In this document: positions 1 to 10,205 of the stretch, one piece after another | Layout of the letters: each line of letters begins with the position of its first letter | How positions within the stretch are numbered: position 1 is the first letter of the stretch | Assembly (NCBI RefSeq): GCF_000003605.2 | Contig: NW_003126387.1 | Coordinates: forward strand, 124,551 to 150,159 | Length of the DNA: 25,609 bases | Reading direction: 5' to 3' | From: Saccoglossus kowalevskii | Lineage: Eukaryota > Hemichordata > Enteropneusta > Harrimaniidae | Made by a program: the position numbers and the translations under genes | Notes under the pieces: model-generated | What the model saw: the letters and a program-made list of their open reading frames with translations, nothing else | Databases searched by the model: none | Told to the model about the DNA's origin: nothing

Positions 1-134
1 CCACTCTGGACAATATGTTCTCAAAGTGTCTGGGCGAAACTCGTTTGCCACTACCGACCTCTCGTATAGCTGTGTAAACGTCTCTCTGGCCAATGTCAAT
101 TGCGTACCAGTCTACAACAATCCCTCCGTTTTAC

Positions 135-178
135 CTCTTAACTTTTATGCTCACGTATTTTGGTGGTGTGATCGCCAT
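135..178 (-). CDS. Possible first coding exon of a gene leaving the window at the left
   Basis: The ATG at 178 is in CCAACATGGCGATC (good Kozak, YY1-like AAnATGGC) with an in-frame TGA three codons upstream. It codes for MAITPPKYVSIKVK plus two bases and runs into donor AG|GTAAAA. The upstream 240-420 stretch is richer in CG than average. The 15-residue peptide is too short to identify, and the rest of the gene would lie outside the window. Confidence 0.4.
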
Positions 179-1069
179 GTTGGATCATTTATGGCAAAAT
201 TTGCATTTTATGAGGCAATCTCTTTCCCATAGGTCTCTGCGCTTCACGTAACGCGCATCTAACTGTGCGGAGTTTGGTTTTGAAGTAGTTTTACGACAAG
301 TCGGCGCTTTGCGACAATATGAGTCGGCAAGTTCCGGACAGAAAACCGATCTGTGGAGACTCGTCATTGGAGATTTTTTTTTTTTTTTGAGAACAGGCGA
401 AAACTAATGCGCGCGCGCGGATGTCATCCATAAAATTAAATCGGTGTAGCCTTATTGATATACATGTACATGCGTACAAAAAAAAAAAATGAAAAGACTT
501 ATGTTATAGCCAGTCAGTAAATATATTGTTCATGGAGGTAACTGGGTCATCATTATTTTGTGTACAACAAATACAGTTAGTTTTAGTGTCACTGTCAGTT
601 AATATAAACTCAGGAAAAACATTTTTTGGTTAAATTTGTAAAGTCTACGAGATTGCGAGTTACATGTATCAAAATATGTTGAAATTAATAAATCAATAAT
701 GACAAAATTAATTTTCTTCTATGGCATTTCAGCTCACAAAGTCATCAATTTTATTATTGACCTATACCTTGTGGTGACTCTACGATCAACAATCATCGTA
801 ACATTGTCAGCGGATGGCATTGCGTTGAAGGGGTATTCACCGCTGCAGTTACGATCATCGGCATCTGACTTTTCGGAGTAAAAATACACAAATTTAGTTT
901 TGTTAAATAAAATGATTCATTTACGATTATATTAGACATTACATCAAAATCTCCAACAAGATGTTGTTTTTAAACATCGCGGAAACACATGCATACTGTG
1001 CTGCCATCTTTGTTACCTCAATTAGCCCTTGTTACCCAGCATCCTCCGGTTTATATCACCTTAGGGTGA
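179..1069. other. Intergenic; CG-richer start, then AT-rich
   Basis: The first part (about 230-430) has several CG pairs, a T15 run (374-388) and a (GC)n tract at 409-419, compatible with a promoter region for the exon at 135-178. From 480 on it is plain AT-rich sequence with short chance open frames. I see no exon. Confidence 0.4.
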
Positions 1070-2087
1070 CCACAGTCCCTCTATCCCCGGTCTGGAAACG
1101 ATAATTGTATTAGGTGTGAATTGGCCTCCTTGCGGGTATGGGCAAAGCATTGTCACATGATCAGTATACAGTCGGTCACTATTTTTGACATCGTCAGTGT
1201 TATGTTTTTGTTTTTTTAAACTTGGTTTTTTATTCCAAAATTCAAGCTTTTTCACATAATTGTTTAATCAGGATATTTGTATAAGGTCATATTTTATGCA
1301 GCGACTAGTTCTTTAATTCATCTATTTTACCAGCAGCTGCACATTTTCGCAACAAATTTTCATACTTTTATACCCAGAAATTTTTCGTGTTTTGGGGTGA
1401 TTAAAATGAACTCTATTTTATTTGCCCTACTTCTCGGCATGAAACCAATATTTGTCTTCGATTTTGACATTTTATGGTCGAAACATATTAAAAATTGGTG
1501 GGCTGATTTGTTATTTGTCACACTGTATTTTGTTTACATTAAATTTTTCGATCGTAATTGCAAATGGCGACATTTTGAAATGACAATGTACTCTATTCGG
1601 TGCTGAAAATATCATTTATATACAAAAATTGAAGCACTTTTGCATCAGTTGTTTTATAGTCAACTTAAACTGTTATGAACCCCCAAAAATCAGAAATATG
1701 AACATGAACGACGCCAAGTTTTTTCCCAATTAAAACTAGAAAAAGAACATAATTTCCTATATTAATCGTTGCATGACAGGAACTGGATGTTTATGAGTTT
1801 GGAGACTAGTTTTGATACGTACGTATCAGGGTTCAAAAACCACAAATTTCATAATGCTAATTTTGTTTACCCGGTACATGTTTTGTTTACATTGTGGTTG
1901 CCCGAATTTGAGATCAAAATGAGGTATTGCTTTGCATGACAGTGAATTTGCCGATTTTAATGAATATTCTGCCGGTATTTTAATCTGTCTGACTTCCTGA
2001 CTCCCTCGGCCCGGGTGTGAATGGTTTGTATACCCGCAATGCAGTTCAAGACAAAAGGACACCAGTCTGGGGATAGAGGGACTGTGG
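1070..2087. mobile_element. Inverted-repeat element, about 1 kb, non-autonomous
   Basis: The left arm 1070-1095 (CCACAGTCCCTCTATCCCC...) and the right arm 2062-2087 are reverse complements at 24 of 26 positions. Partial similarity continues inward (GGTGTGAAT and TTGCGGGTAT segments near both ends). No transposase frame exists inside; the 109-residue open frame at 1277-1606 has no recognisable features. No convincing target duplication was found, so the family is unassigned. Confidence 0.55.
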
Positions 2088-2088
2088 G

Positions 2089-5000
2089 GAGACATTCTTC
2101 GGTACTAAAGCACTCTATGAATGAGGTATTTCTTCAAGGTTTGTTTTTTTCTTCGGCCGTCTCGTCTGCTGTTGAATAATTTTTGCTTTGATTTATTTAC
2201 AGTTTTTTTTACGTGCGACTTAATTTTACTTATTTTTTTTTGAATTTTTAGTAATTAGTGTCACTGGCGATAGAGTAGTAAAAAACACAAATAACCGCAG
2301 TACAGCAAATCGGGCTAGATCTTCCCGTTGTACGCTGCGTTTCTGATACTTGTATTGTCACATTGTTGGCCGTTATATGCAATAGGAAAATTATTATTAA
2401 TACCCTAGTATTTGTTTTCGATTTGGAGGCTCTGCACCTTCAAAAGAATTGGTACTTCTTGCAGACTTCCGTTTTTATCACTGTCTTTGTATGGCTAACA
2501 AAAGCGGGATTACCTTTCGATCAATACATGTTGTTTTAGATTTGTGCAAGACGAGGCATGTTTCGGCTGTTGATTTTTTTCAAAGGTAGTTGTTTTTCTC
2601 GGGAAAATTGCACATAATAAATGCATTTAATAAACCTTTTTGTACTCATTTGTACAATTTAAAATAAACATAACTAGTTTGCTTGTTACATGAAAAATTT
2701 CAAGGGGCTCAATTTTTGCTTATTTTACCTGTCCTGCAAGATAGTGTAATATTTTACTTCCACTTGGAGTTTATTTTCGCTGAAGGGACAATTCAAAAGA
2801 AATAAAATTCAACGAATGTCCCTTTTTACCTATACTTTACAACAGCAGAAATGCTTATTTACAATCAATTTAAAAACACTTGGAACATCCACAGCCGAAA
2901 CAGCTGCTTTTGAAAAAATCAGCAACTGAAATATCCAGATCAGAAACGTCTGTGGCCAAAGTGTCCAATACATAGATATAAACGTATTGAAACCGAGAGT
3001 TTAACAAACACAAGTCAATAAAATGGCCCAAATTGCCTAAAAATTCAACACATAAATAATGACTAACTACTTTGAAATAAGTTAAACATAAACATAGTTG
3101 ACAATAAACTCAATTCAGTTAGGATGCCAATGCATAATACTTTGCTATATTTAAACCGCTTTACACGAGCGTAATACGTTCACACCTGTTTTTAAGCTGC
3201 TGCAGCAATTACGTAATAGATAAACTGGTGCTTCGAGGGGGCTTAAACTCTGCCGTATTTAGTCCGTTTATGCCTCGTACCTCTCATTATCTGGTTTACT
3301 CTTGCGATGCTGCAATTTATTTTAATTTTATTTCACAACTCCATGGAGTGCTGACCTTATTATACAATTAACATGTTTATTCACATGTTGTAAAAGGCAA
3401 ATACATTTTGTACATAGTGGAGTTGACTAATTACATGCACACTGTGGCAATTGATTACACATTTTCAGGAACAGAAAAATTTACGAAATTATCATTACCA
3501 GGCATTCTCTAAGAAAGACCCGGAACAAAAACGAGACAAAAACAAAAGATTTTTCAAGTTAGCATAGGGGAAATAACATTGCTAAGTACTACCGTCAAGG
3601 AATGCTATTGTTTAAGCTAGTCTGTGATTGGTTGTTGGCAATGTTTGGGAGATTTTGACCAGTTTGTGACGTAGGCTTGACTTAGAGAACCCATTGTATC
3701 GCAAAGTCAGTAGACAGTATTGAGGTATTCGTGTGACTAGTTTATGCACCCTTGCGGCAAGTTGAAAGCAATTTTGACACTGCAAACTCTCATGATGAAC
3801 TCTTGATTTTACACCTGAAACTAGGTTTAATTCATGACACTTAGAAATTACAATTACAGTCAAACAAAATAACATTCTGTACCATCCACTTGTAATAGAA
3901 TTCATGTTGGAGCAGGAAAAGCATGCAAATAATTTTGCAAGCATACATCAAGTACTAACAGGCAGCTATGTACAATGCACGATAGTAGGTGTGCGAATTA
4001 AGTCACTTAATCATGTAGACAAAATGCATGGACTAATGACATACACTGCTTATACATGAATAGGTCACGTGACCACACACTGAACATACATTAGCATAAC
4101 AAGAACATTGAAATGTTGAACAAATAAGTTTGCCAACCTAAAAATGCATTCATTAAAAAAAACATGGAATAATAATTACCAAAAGAACCAAAAAAAACGC
4201 AAATATATTTTTTTTAATTGAGTACAAGAGTTCAAATTTCATAGCAATTTTGTTTAAAACAAGTTAACGTCATACGCAAGTTGCCAATCGAGCTAAAAAG
4301 CGTTTGGAAAACAATAAAGTAACCAAACATAATTTCAAAATGTGACACTTTTTAAAATTTTTAAATTGATTCAAGACGGACAGAGCCAAAGCAACAAGAT
4401 TGTCGCATTTGCTCTATAAAAATTCGCATCTCTAATAGAAAGCATATACAAACAAAAAATTTCAAGCACTAGACGCTAGATCAAATGTGACGATAGACTT
4501 GTTTCTATAAGCACATTTCATAAGTTTCTAATTGAAGCAGGGATCTGCGCTAGCGACCAACACTCAGAATTTACGACCAGGAGAAAAAGTTGCTGACCTG
4601 CACTATTCTATTTGTTTATGATACACACAGGATGTCGGCCACTAGCCATCATTCTATTGTCCTTGTTGCTTTTAACAGTACACACAATGACAAAATTAAC
4701 ACAGAACAAAACATTAATGAAACAAGACACCTCTGTTCAAAATCAACATACAGTGTGACATTGGAATAGGTCATACATCAAGATAATAGAAATGAAGACA
4801 TTGATAAATAACCAGAAGGAAGGTTTAACGATTGCGGTGGTCATAACAATGAACAACATGCTTTGAAAAAAAATTTCTCAAAATACGTATTTTAGATTGT
4901 ATTTAAATTGTATCTATTTTTTCATTTTTATCAAAGCAGATTAATTTTACATTGAAACATTTTGAATAAAAGTGAAATATATTAAAGTAGGTAAATCGTA

Positions 5001-5268
5001 ACTACTACGATGGCAAAAGAAATATTAATTAGCTTATGAATATTAATGAGATCATTAATATTAATTAGCAACCAGCACTCAAATCAGGCTGGGCAGAACC
5101 CTGTAGAAAAAATACAATATTTTAATTTTTTTAGCGAAAAAAAATCCCATCTAAAATTAGGTTATCAAGAGAATGTGTACAAATGCACGGTGGAATCGAC
5201 TCCTTCTCTACGATCGACAATACAAATTAAAATAAGTGACCAAATTTGCATTTAATTCCGAGTACATA
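2089..5268. other. Long gene-less stretch
   Basis: This is AT-rich sequence without a supportable exon. The 110-residue minus-strand frame at 3612-3944 is cysteine- and histidine-rich with no family resemblance and no flanking coding signal, and fits chance. A piece near 2760-2850 (TTTATTTTCGCTGA ... CCTATACTTTAC) resembles the inside of the element at 5269-5476. At 2560-2600 and 2885-2945 a GTTTCGGCTGT motif occurs in opposite orientations, perhaps another decayed element. Confidence 0.4.
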
Positions 5269-5476
5269 CTGTAAAATACTTTATTTTAGCATGCAATTTT
5301 TTTTCGCTATTTTCGCTGACAGAATGATTGTTAAAATAAAATCTAGCGAATATACCTTTTTTCCTATATTTTACTCTCAACTTGTCAAAAATCAGTGAAA
5401 ATAAATTCCCTACAAAAAACACCCAAAAAGTCTTTTCAGCGAATATTAATCCCAGCTGAAATAAAGTATTTTACAG
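5269..5476. mobile_element. MITE with TA target duplication (Tc1/mariner type)
   Basis: The ends CTGTAAAATACTTTATTT (from 5269) and its reverse complement (to 5476) match over 18 bp, then again after one mismatch. TA dinucleotides flank both sides (5267-5268, 5477-5478), the target duplication of Tc1/mariner-IS630 elements. At 208 bp and with no coding capacity it is a miniature derivative. Confidence 0.75.
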
Positions 5477-5659
5477 TATACTGTTATTGTCACCACAAAC
5501 AACTGACTTTGACAACCAGCCACCCCAATCTGCACATGCATGTACTGGCATTTCTAAACAAACATATAATGTCTCTAGGGTAATGTCTGTATTGAACATA
5601 ATAACCGAAGTCAGCCCAAAACAAGTGACGTAAACAAACCAGCAGTAACTGAGCGACAA

Positions 5660-6985
5660 GATAATTTGGAAACAAATTGAGCAATCAGTTACCAGATATC
5701 TCTGTGATAACAGTAACTGATATTTCACTTTGCATTTTTGTCTTAAAATAGGAATAAAGCCTGATTTACATTAAAAAAAATTCTAAAATTTGTTTTGTAC
5801 CTTAAATTTTTATAATTAAATTATTCACAATGAAAAGCACATACAAATAATAAATACTACAATGAAAAATTGACAGAACATTGTAACCGCAAAAACCGAA
5901 AGCATTTCAAAGAAACGTATAGCGGGTGGTGGTTGGCCGACATCCGGGCAAACAAGCTGACCTGCTTGTAGCACCAGTGACGTCAGATATGCTGAAAGAT
6001 TAGCATATATGATCACATGTCAGGTCATGTGATGGAACACAAATTTGCATACTACTAGTATGCACATATAGGTTTCGGGGAGCCACAGGGAATCGTGCAG
6101 CCTGATCAGGTTTGACGGCAATAGTTGGCTTGCCCTGTGAATAACACGCAATACAGCGACGAACTTAAATAAGGGCAACAGAAATAAAAATATATACAAG
6201 TAAATTAGAATCTAATGTATTTCCAAGAAACAAAATTAACGAAAATCAATTAACCAACATAATTTTTTTTAATTCACAGAAAAAAATATTGTTGATATGT
6301 AAATTTATTTGAAAGCAACTATATTCGTTAGGCACAAGTTTTATTGTAACTAGTGGTTTAACAAGCGAGTATTTTATTTTAGACTACATGGTACAAAAAA
6401 TAATTATTAGACATAACTAACAAAATGTAACATAAATTGTATAAACAACAAGGTTATGTAAATTTTGGATAACATGTTATTAAGCAAAAAAAATGTAATT
6501 TAATACTGATAAAAATTCATTTGATTAATTTGGAATAAATATGTGTCATTCAAAGAGAATATTTTGGGTGAGCAGTGCTAAAAAATTCCCAAAATTTTGG
6601 ATGATAAAATACTAAACGATTCACAAGTATTATAGAGACCAATTTTGCTTGCATGAAGTGGTATAGTACGATTAGTTATTTTACCTTGTATATTTTGATG
6701 GAACCAAACTACCAAAATAATTCCGTATTTACATTGAAAACACAAACTGCCTAGCCAAATTAATAGCTCTTTGCAGAGAAAATCATAATACAATACTTCC
6801 TAAATAACTTAAACTCTACCTCAATGAGGGCCTGTTGTCTCCAAATGATGTGACCTTCACACATAAAGTTGTATTACAAACCAGAAATACATTAATTTTA
6901 CATTTATATATCTAGAATCGACAACAATGTAAGAGTTATTAAAAATTTGGCACCTGGGTCGAACTAACCAAGCGACATGACAACT
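5660..6985. repeat. Tandem duplication, copy A (about 1.3 kb)
   Basis: Collinear similarity with copy B: ATAATTTGG/ATAATTTAG near the left end, ACCAGAT...TGTGATAAC (5691 against 7083), GAACATTGTAAC before the core, the core itself, and CTCCAAATGATGTGACC near 6840 against 8435. Between these the copies have many substitutions and indels. Ends are approximate. No transposon termini or reverse-transcriptase motifs are visible. Confidence 0.7.
5912..6075. promoter_or_regulatory. Near-invariant 164-bp core, copy A
   Basis: It differs from 7423-7586 at two positions with no indel. It contains inverted repeats at 5952-5969 (ACAAGC/GCTTGT), 5989-6006 (ATGCT/AGCAT), 6012-6033 (ATCACATG/CATGTGAT) and 6046-6064 (TGCATACT/AGTATGCA). 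It also has a CRE TGACGTCA (5978-5985), a perfect POU octamer ATTTGCAT (6043-6050), CACATG and CATGTG E-boxes, and the half-sites TGACCT (5958) and AGGTCA (6022). No frame is open throughout in either copy. An enhancer or structured RNA is plausible; the function is unknown. Confidence 0.5.
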
Positions 6986-7049
6986 CAGCACTAACGAATT
7001 GACACGAACACTTGGTAACCAAGCATCATGGCTATGACGAGAGCCACAG

Positions 7050-8600
7050 ATAATTTAGCACTTAACCGAACAATTAGTTCATACCAGATCTCCGAAGCGA
7101 GCACTGGTCTTGTGATAACTGGTTTTTCACTATGCATATTTTAAAATGTGAAATGAGAGTAAAGTCTGATGAAACACTATTATGCCACACACATACTAAA
7201 ATAACAAATTACATTATCGCAAAAAATATGTTTCACTAAAATTAGCCGTTACAGTACGTTATAATTTTTTTAATTAAATTAATCAAGCCGAAAAACTCAT
7301 CAAATTAAAATTTGGGCAAAAGCGTGCAATAAACAACAATAAATTGACGATACACCAGCATGCTATGTTCAAAAAAATAGAACATTGTAACAGCGAAAAA
7401 CCCAAAGCATTAACAAGTTAAGGAAACGTATAGCGGGTGGTGGTTGGCCGACATCCGGGCAAACAAGCTGACCTGCTTGTAGCACCAGTGACGTCAGACA
7501 TGCTGAAAGATTAGCATATATGATCACATGTCAGGTCATGTGACGGAACACAAATTTGCATACTACTAGTATGCACATATAGGTTTTGGTGAACCAATAA
7601 GGGAGCCTCAAGGAATCATGCATCCTGGTCATGTTCGATGGCATTAGTTGACTCGCCCTGTAAATAACACTCAAAACTCTGACTGACTTCAAAATTGCAG
7701 CAGAATTATAAATATTAAATAAAAAATATCTATCGTATTTTGAAAAAAAAAATTATGAGAGATATGAAAATCAATTGACTAACATTGATTTTTTTTAATT
7801 TATAAAAACAAAATGTTGACGCTTGAACAAATTTGAAAACAACTATTTACAAGATGCAAAATTTTGTTTCGTTTATCATGTGACTTGAAATAAGCAGTAT
7901 AAAAAATTATTTAATATCGTTGAATTTACTATAACAAATCATAATAAAATGTATATACGAAAAAATGTTTTGTAGTTTATGGTAAACATGTTATTGAGCA
8001 AAAACTTGTGAAATTTTATTTCTTACGAAAATTTATTCACGGAAAAGTAAAAGTATAAATGATTCAAAATATATAGAATTTTTCGGGTGTGCGATGTTTC
8101 ACGCAGCAAAAATTTTTATTTGGTAATTATTTATAAATTTTAATCTCACAAAATTGTGGACGATAAAACAAAGTTTCACAACTATTCTTATTGAGATCAA
8201 TTTTTCGCAGGATGTGGTATATACATGTAGTAAGATTAGTTATTTTATCTAGTGTACTCTGATGGAAGAAAATTATCAAAATAATTTAGTTTGTACATTG
8301 AAAAACACTAACTGCCTAGTCAAACTTTTCTCTGAGGCTCACTTTGGGAAACCGATAGCACTTTGGAGAGAAAATCACAAAACGGTACTCGTACTTCCTG
8401 AATAACCTAGACTGTGCCTCATCGAGGGTCTGCCCTCTCCAAATGATGTGACCCCATACACATACGAAGTCGTATGACAAACCAGAAATTCGTATTATTT
8501 CACATGTATACGACGTCAGCCGAATCGGCGACAATGCGAGAGTTATTAAAACATCGACAATTATTAACAATTCGTGGTTGAACTTAGTTGGCAGTCGAAT
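7050..8600. repeat. Tandem duplication, copy B (about 1.5 kb)
   Basis: The downstream partner of copy A, in the same orientation and nearly adjacent. The 97-residue minus-strand frame at 8316-8609 lies in this copy. Its part GHIIWRGQTLDEAQ..LFRKY has an in-frame counterpart in copy A (GHIIWRQQALIEVE..LFRKY), with a 6-nt indel that keeps frame there, but copy A is broken elsewhere. An ancient coding fragment is possible but not shown. Confidence 0.7.
7423..7586. promoter_or_regulatory. Near-invariant 164-bp core, copy B
   Basis: The same elements as copy A at a constant offset of 1511 bp. The two differences are transitions. One lies between the CRE and the ATGCT arm. The other shortens the ATCACATG/CATGTGAT arms from 8 to 7 bp. 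The CRE is at 7489-7496 and the octamer at 7554-7561. Confidence 0.5.
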
Positions 8601-8994
8601 ATAACACACGGGTCAGTGCAGGGAAGGCAACACCATGATATACACTAACGGGAAAACTTACTTTTTACCGTGGATCTCTATGTTATTACAAACGATCAAT
8701 ATCCACATCTGGGTGGGAGTTTCAGCGGCTAACTGGCAAGTTATTGAACGTTGAAATCACAGAATCAAGAACAATTACACCCCGTACTAAAGCAAAATCC
8801 GACTGCACCCTTTCTGTCGAGCTGTCGAGAAATTTAGTCTGCGTCTGGCCTTCATCATAATGTATGCAAATAAGGACCGCGCCAAATCATGCATGCATGC
8901 CGTGGAACTACGCAGCATAGAAAAGCAATATTTTGAAGCATCCACAAGTCACAAATTGCAACAGTTTTTCAAGGTATATCTGTAGAACTCTTAC
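8601..8994. other. Gene-less stretch between copy B and the 8995-9096 exon
   Basis: It would be intron 1 of the 9096 gene. It is slightly less AT-rich than its surroundings, with a GCATGCATGC run near 8890. No exon seen. Confidence 0.35.
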
Positions 8995-9096
8995 CTCTTC
9001 CGAAGTGTTATCTGCTACATTATCAGAAGACGTATTATCTGACTGTGGTCGTACATTTTCACTGTCCGTCGAGAGCTCCGCACTCACTTCCGCCAT
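8995..9096 (-). CDS. Likely first coding exon of an unidentified gene
   Basis: The ATG lies in ACAAGATGGCGGAAGTG, which combines a good Kozak context with a YY1 core and an ETS-type CGGAAGTG overlap typical of housekeeping promoters. The 34 codons encode MAEVSAELSTDSENVRPQSD, then a Ser/Asp/Asn/Glu-rich stretch ending SEE, followed by a strong donor GAG|GTAAGA in phase 0. The peptide is acidic and low-complexity, like many disordered N-termini, and I do not recognise the protein. Later exons should lie at lower coordinates, but none was found in 179-8990; they may be small or non-coding. A chance open frame is the alternative. Confidence 0.5.
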
Positions 9097-9135
9097 CTTG
9101 TCGCTGTTCTATTTACGGGCACTAAAGGATTGTGG
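9091..9135 (-). promoter_or_regulatory. Promoter-like segment upstream of the 9096 exon
   Basis: Upstream of the ATG the minus strand reads CTACCCACAATCCTTTAG, resembling the ACTACAATTCC type of ZNF143 site, followed closely by AAGATGGCGG (YY1) and CGGAAGTG (ETS). There is no TATA box. The cluster is what makes the small exon credible. Confidence 0.35.
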
Positions 9136-9840
9136 GTAGAATGGGTTGCAGGGAGGGAACACATCAGTGACCCAAGGCAATGAAATAAGCATTGCCAAAA
9201 TATGAAATTTCAAAAGTTTCTAGTTAGTTGTGTTAGAGAGTAAAATGAAGATAAAAGTATACAACATTTAAATAAATGTTATTAAAAAGACACCAGTGGT
9301 TATTTTGACAGCCATCGCTTCGGCAGACGACACTTTAATATAAGCTGTATATATTTTTCTGCAAATTAATTTTTTGCAAAAGATTACTCGTAAAATGCTT
9401 ATTTTAATATTTATATATACCAAGATATATCAAGTTTTATACTTGATACCTAAAATATTTGAATCGTCTATGGCGGTTTATTTACCGATTCCAAAATAGC
9501 CCCAAAAAAATGCTCAAACGAAATGTTACAAAACCAGACATATAATAATAATCATTTCCGAACATGCAGTCACATTAAAAAAAAATCATTCATAATCAAT
9601 AAATTTTCTTACAGTGGATGGCAGAAACCTGAAAACATTATAAATATGTTTTATAAATATAAATTTTTATCAATCAAAATGGATTTTAGAATTGACCAAT
9701 CGAGAAATCATATTTTGACAATATCGCAAATTCTAATTAATAATAACAAGTTAGTTGAACTTCATTCAATTAGTAAGTGCTTCATTTTAAATGGAATTCT
9801 ATGTTAAGCGAAGGCATGCATTTGGTTCATGGGCATATAC
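9136..9840. other. AT-rich intergenic stretch
   Basis: Nothing recognisable apart from short chance frames (for example 9523-9807 on the plus strand, lysine- and asparagine-rich). Confidence 0.35.
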
Positions 9841-10198
9841 TATAGAGGGGGGCAAGGGGGGTAGCTGGTACAGTTTTACAGGAAATAAAAAGGGCTTTTT
9901 ACAATTTGCAAGGAAAAAAAGACGTCTTTACAGTTTACAGTGAATTGTGTCATCTAGTCGTTTTACATTTTCGAAAATGTAATTTCCCTGGATTATTCTT
10001 TACGACTTTTTTTATTTGGATGTAAATTCTTGTACGTACCAAGAAAAATTACACATTTTTACAGTGTACGAAAAAAATATTTGATTAATTACGCTGTACG
10101 TCTACACTGTGATTACAGAATTATGGAATTTATTTTTTCAATTTACGTTGTACGAACCAAAAAATGTTGACCGAAAATAACCCCCCCCCCCCACTATA
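9841..10198. mobile_element. Possible MITE with G-tract ends
   Basis: The left end TATAGAGGGGGG (9841-9852) is inverted at the right end, where a C tract is followed by ACTATA (about 10181-10198). The interior holds repeated TTTACAGT and GTACG-type motifs in both orientations. It has no coding capacity. The homopolymer makes the arm length uncertain. Confidence 0.4.
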
Positions 10199-10205
10199 AT
10201 GTTGG

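Noticed and set aside
1277-1606. 109-residue plus-strand open frame inside the inverted-repeat element
   Set aside because: Phe/Ile/Tyr-rich translation of AT-rich DNA with no transposase motifs.
3612-3944. 110-residue minus-strand open frame
   Set aside because: No recognisable domain, no promoter or splice context, and a length that can arise by chance in 25 kb searched in six frames.
5995-6016. Reading the duplicated core as a pair of duplicated exons on the minus strand
   Set aside because: A CTAATCTTTCAG acceptor-like sequence exists, but frames after it hit stops within about 30 codons in both copies and no strong donor follows. Conservation also extends on both sides of any exon.
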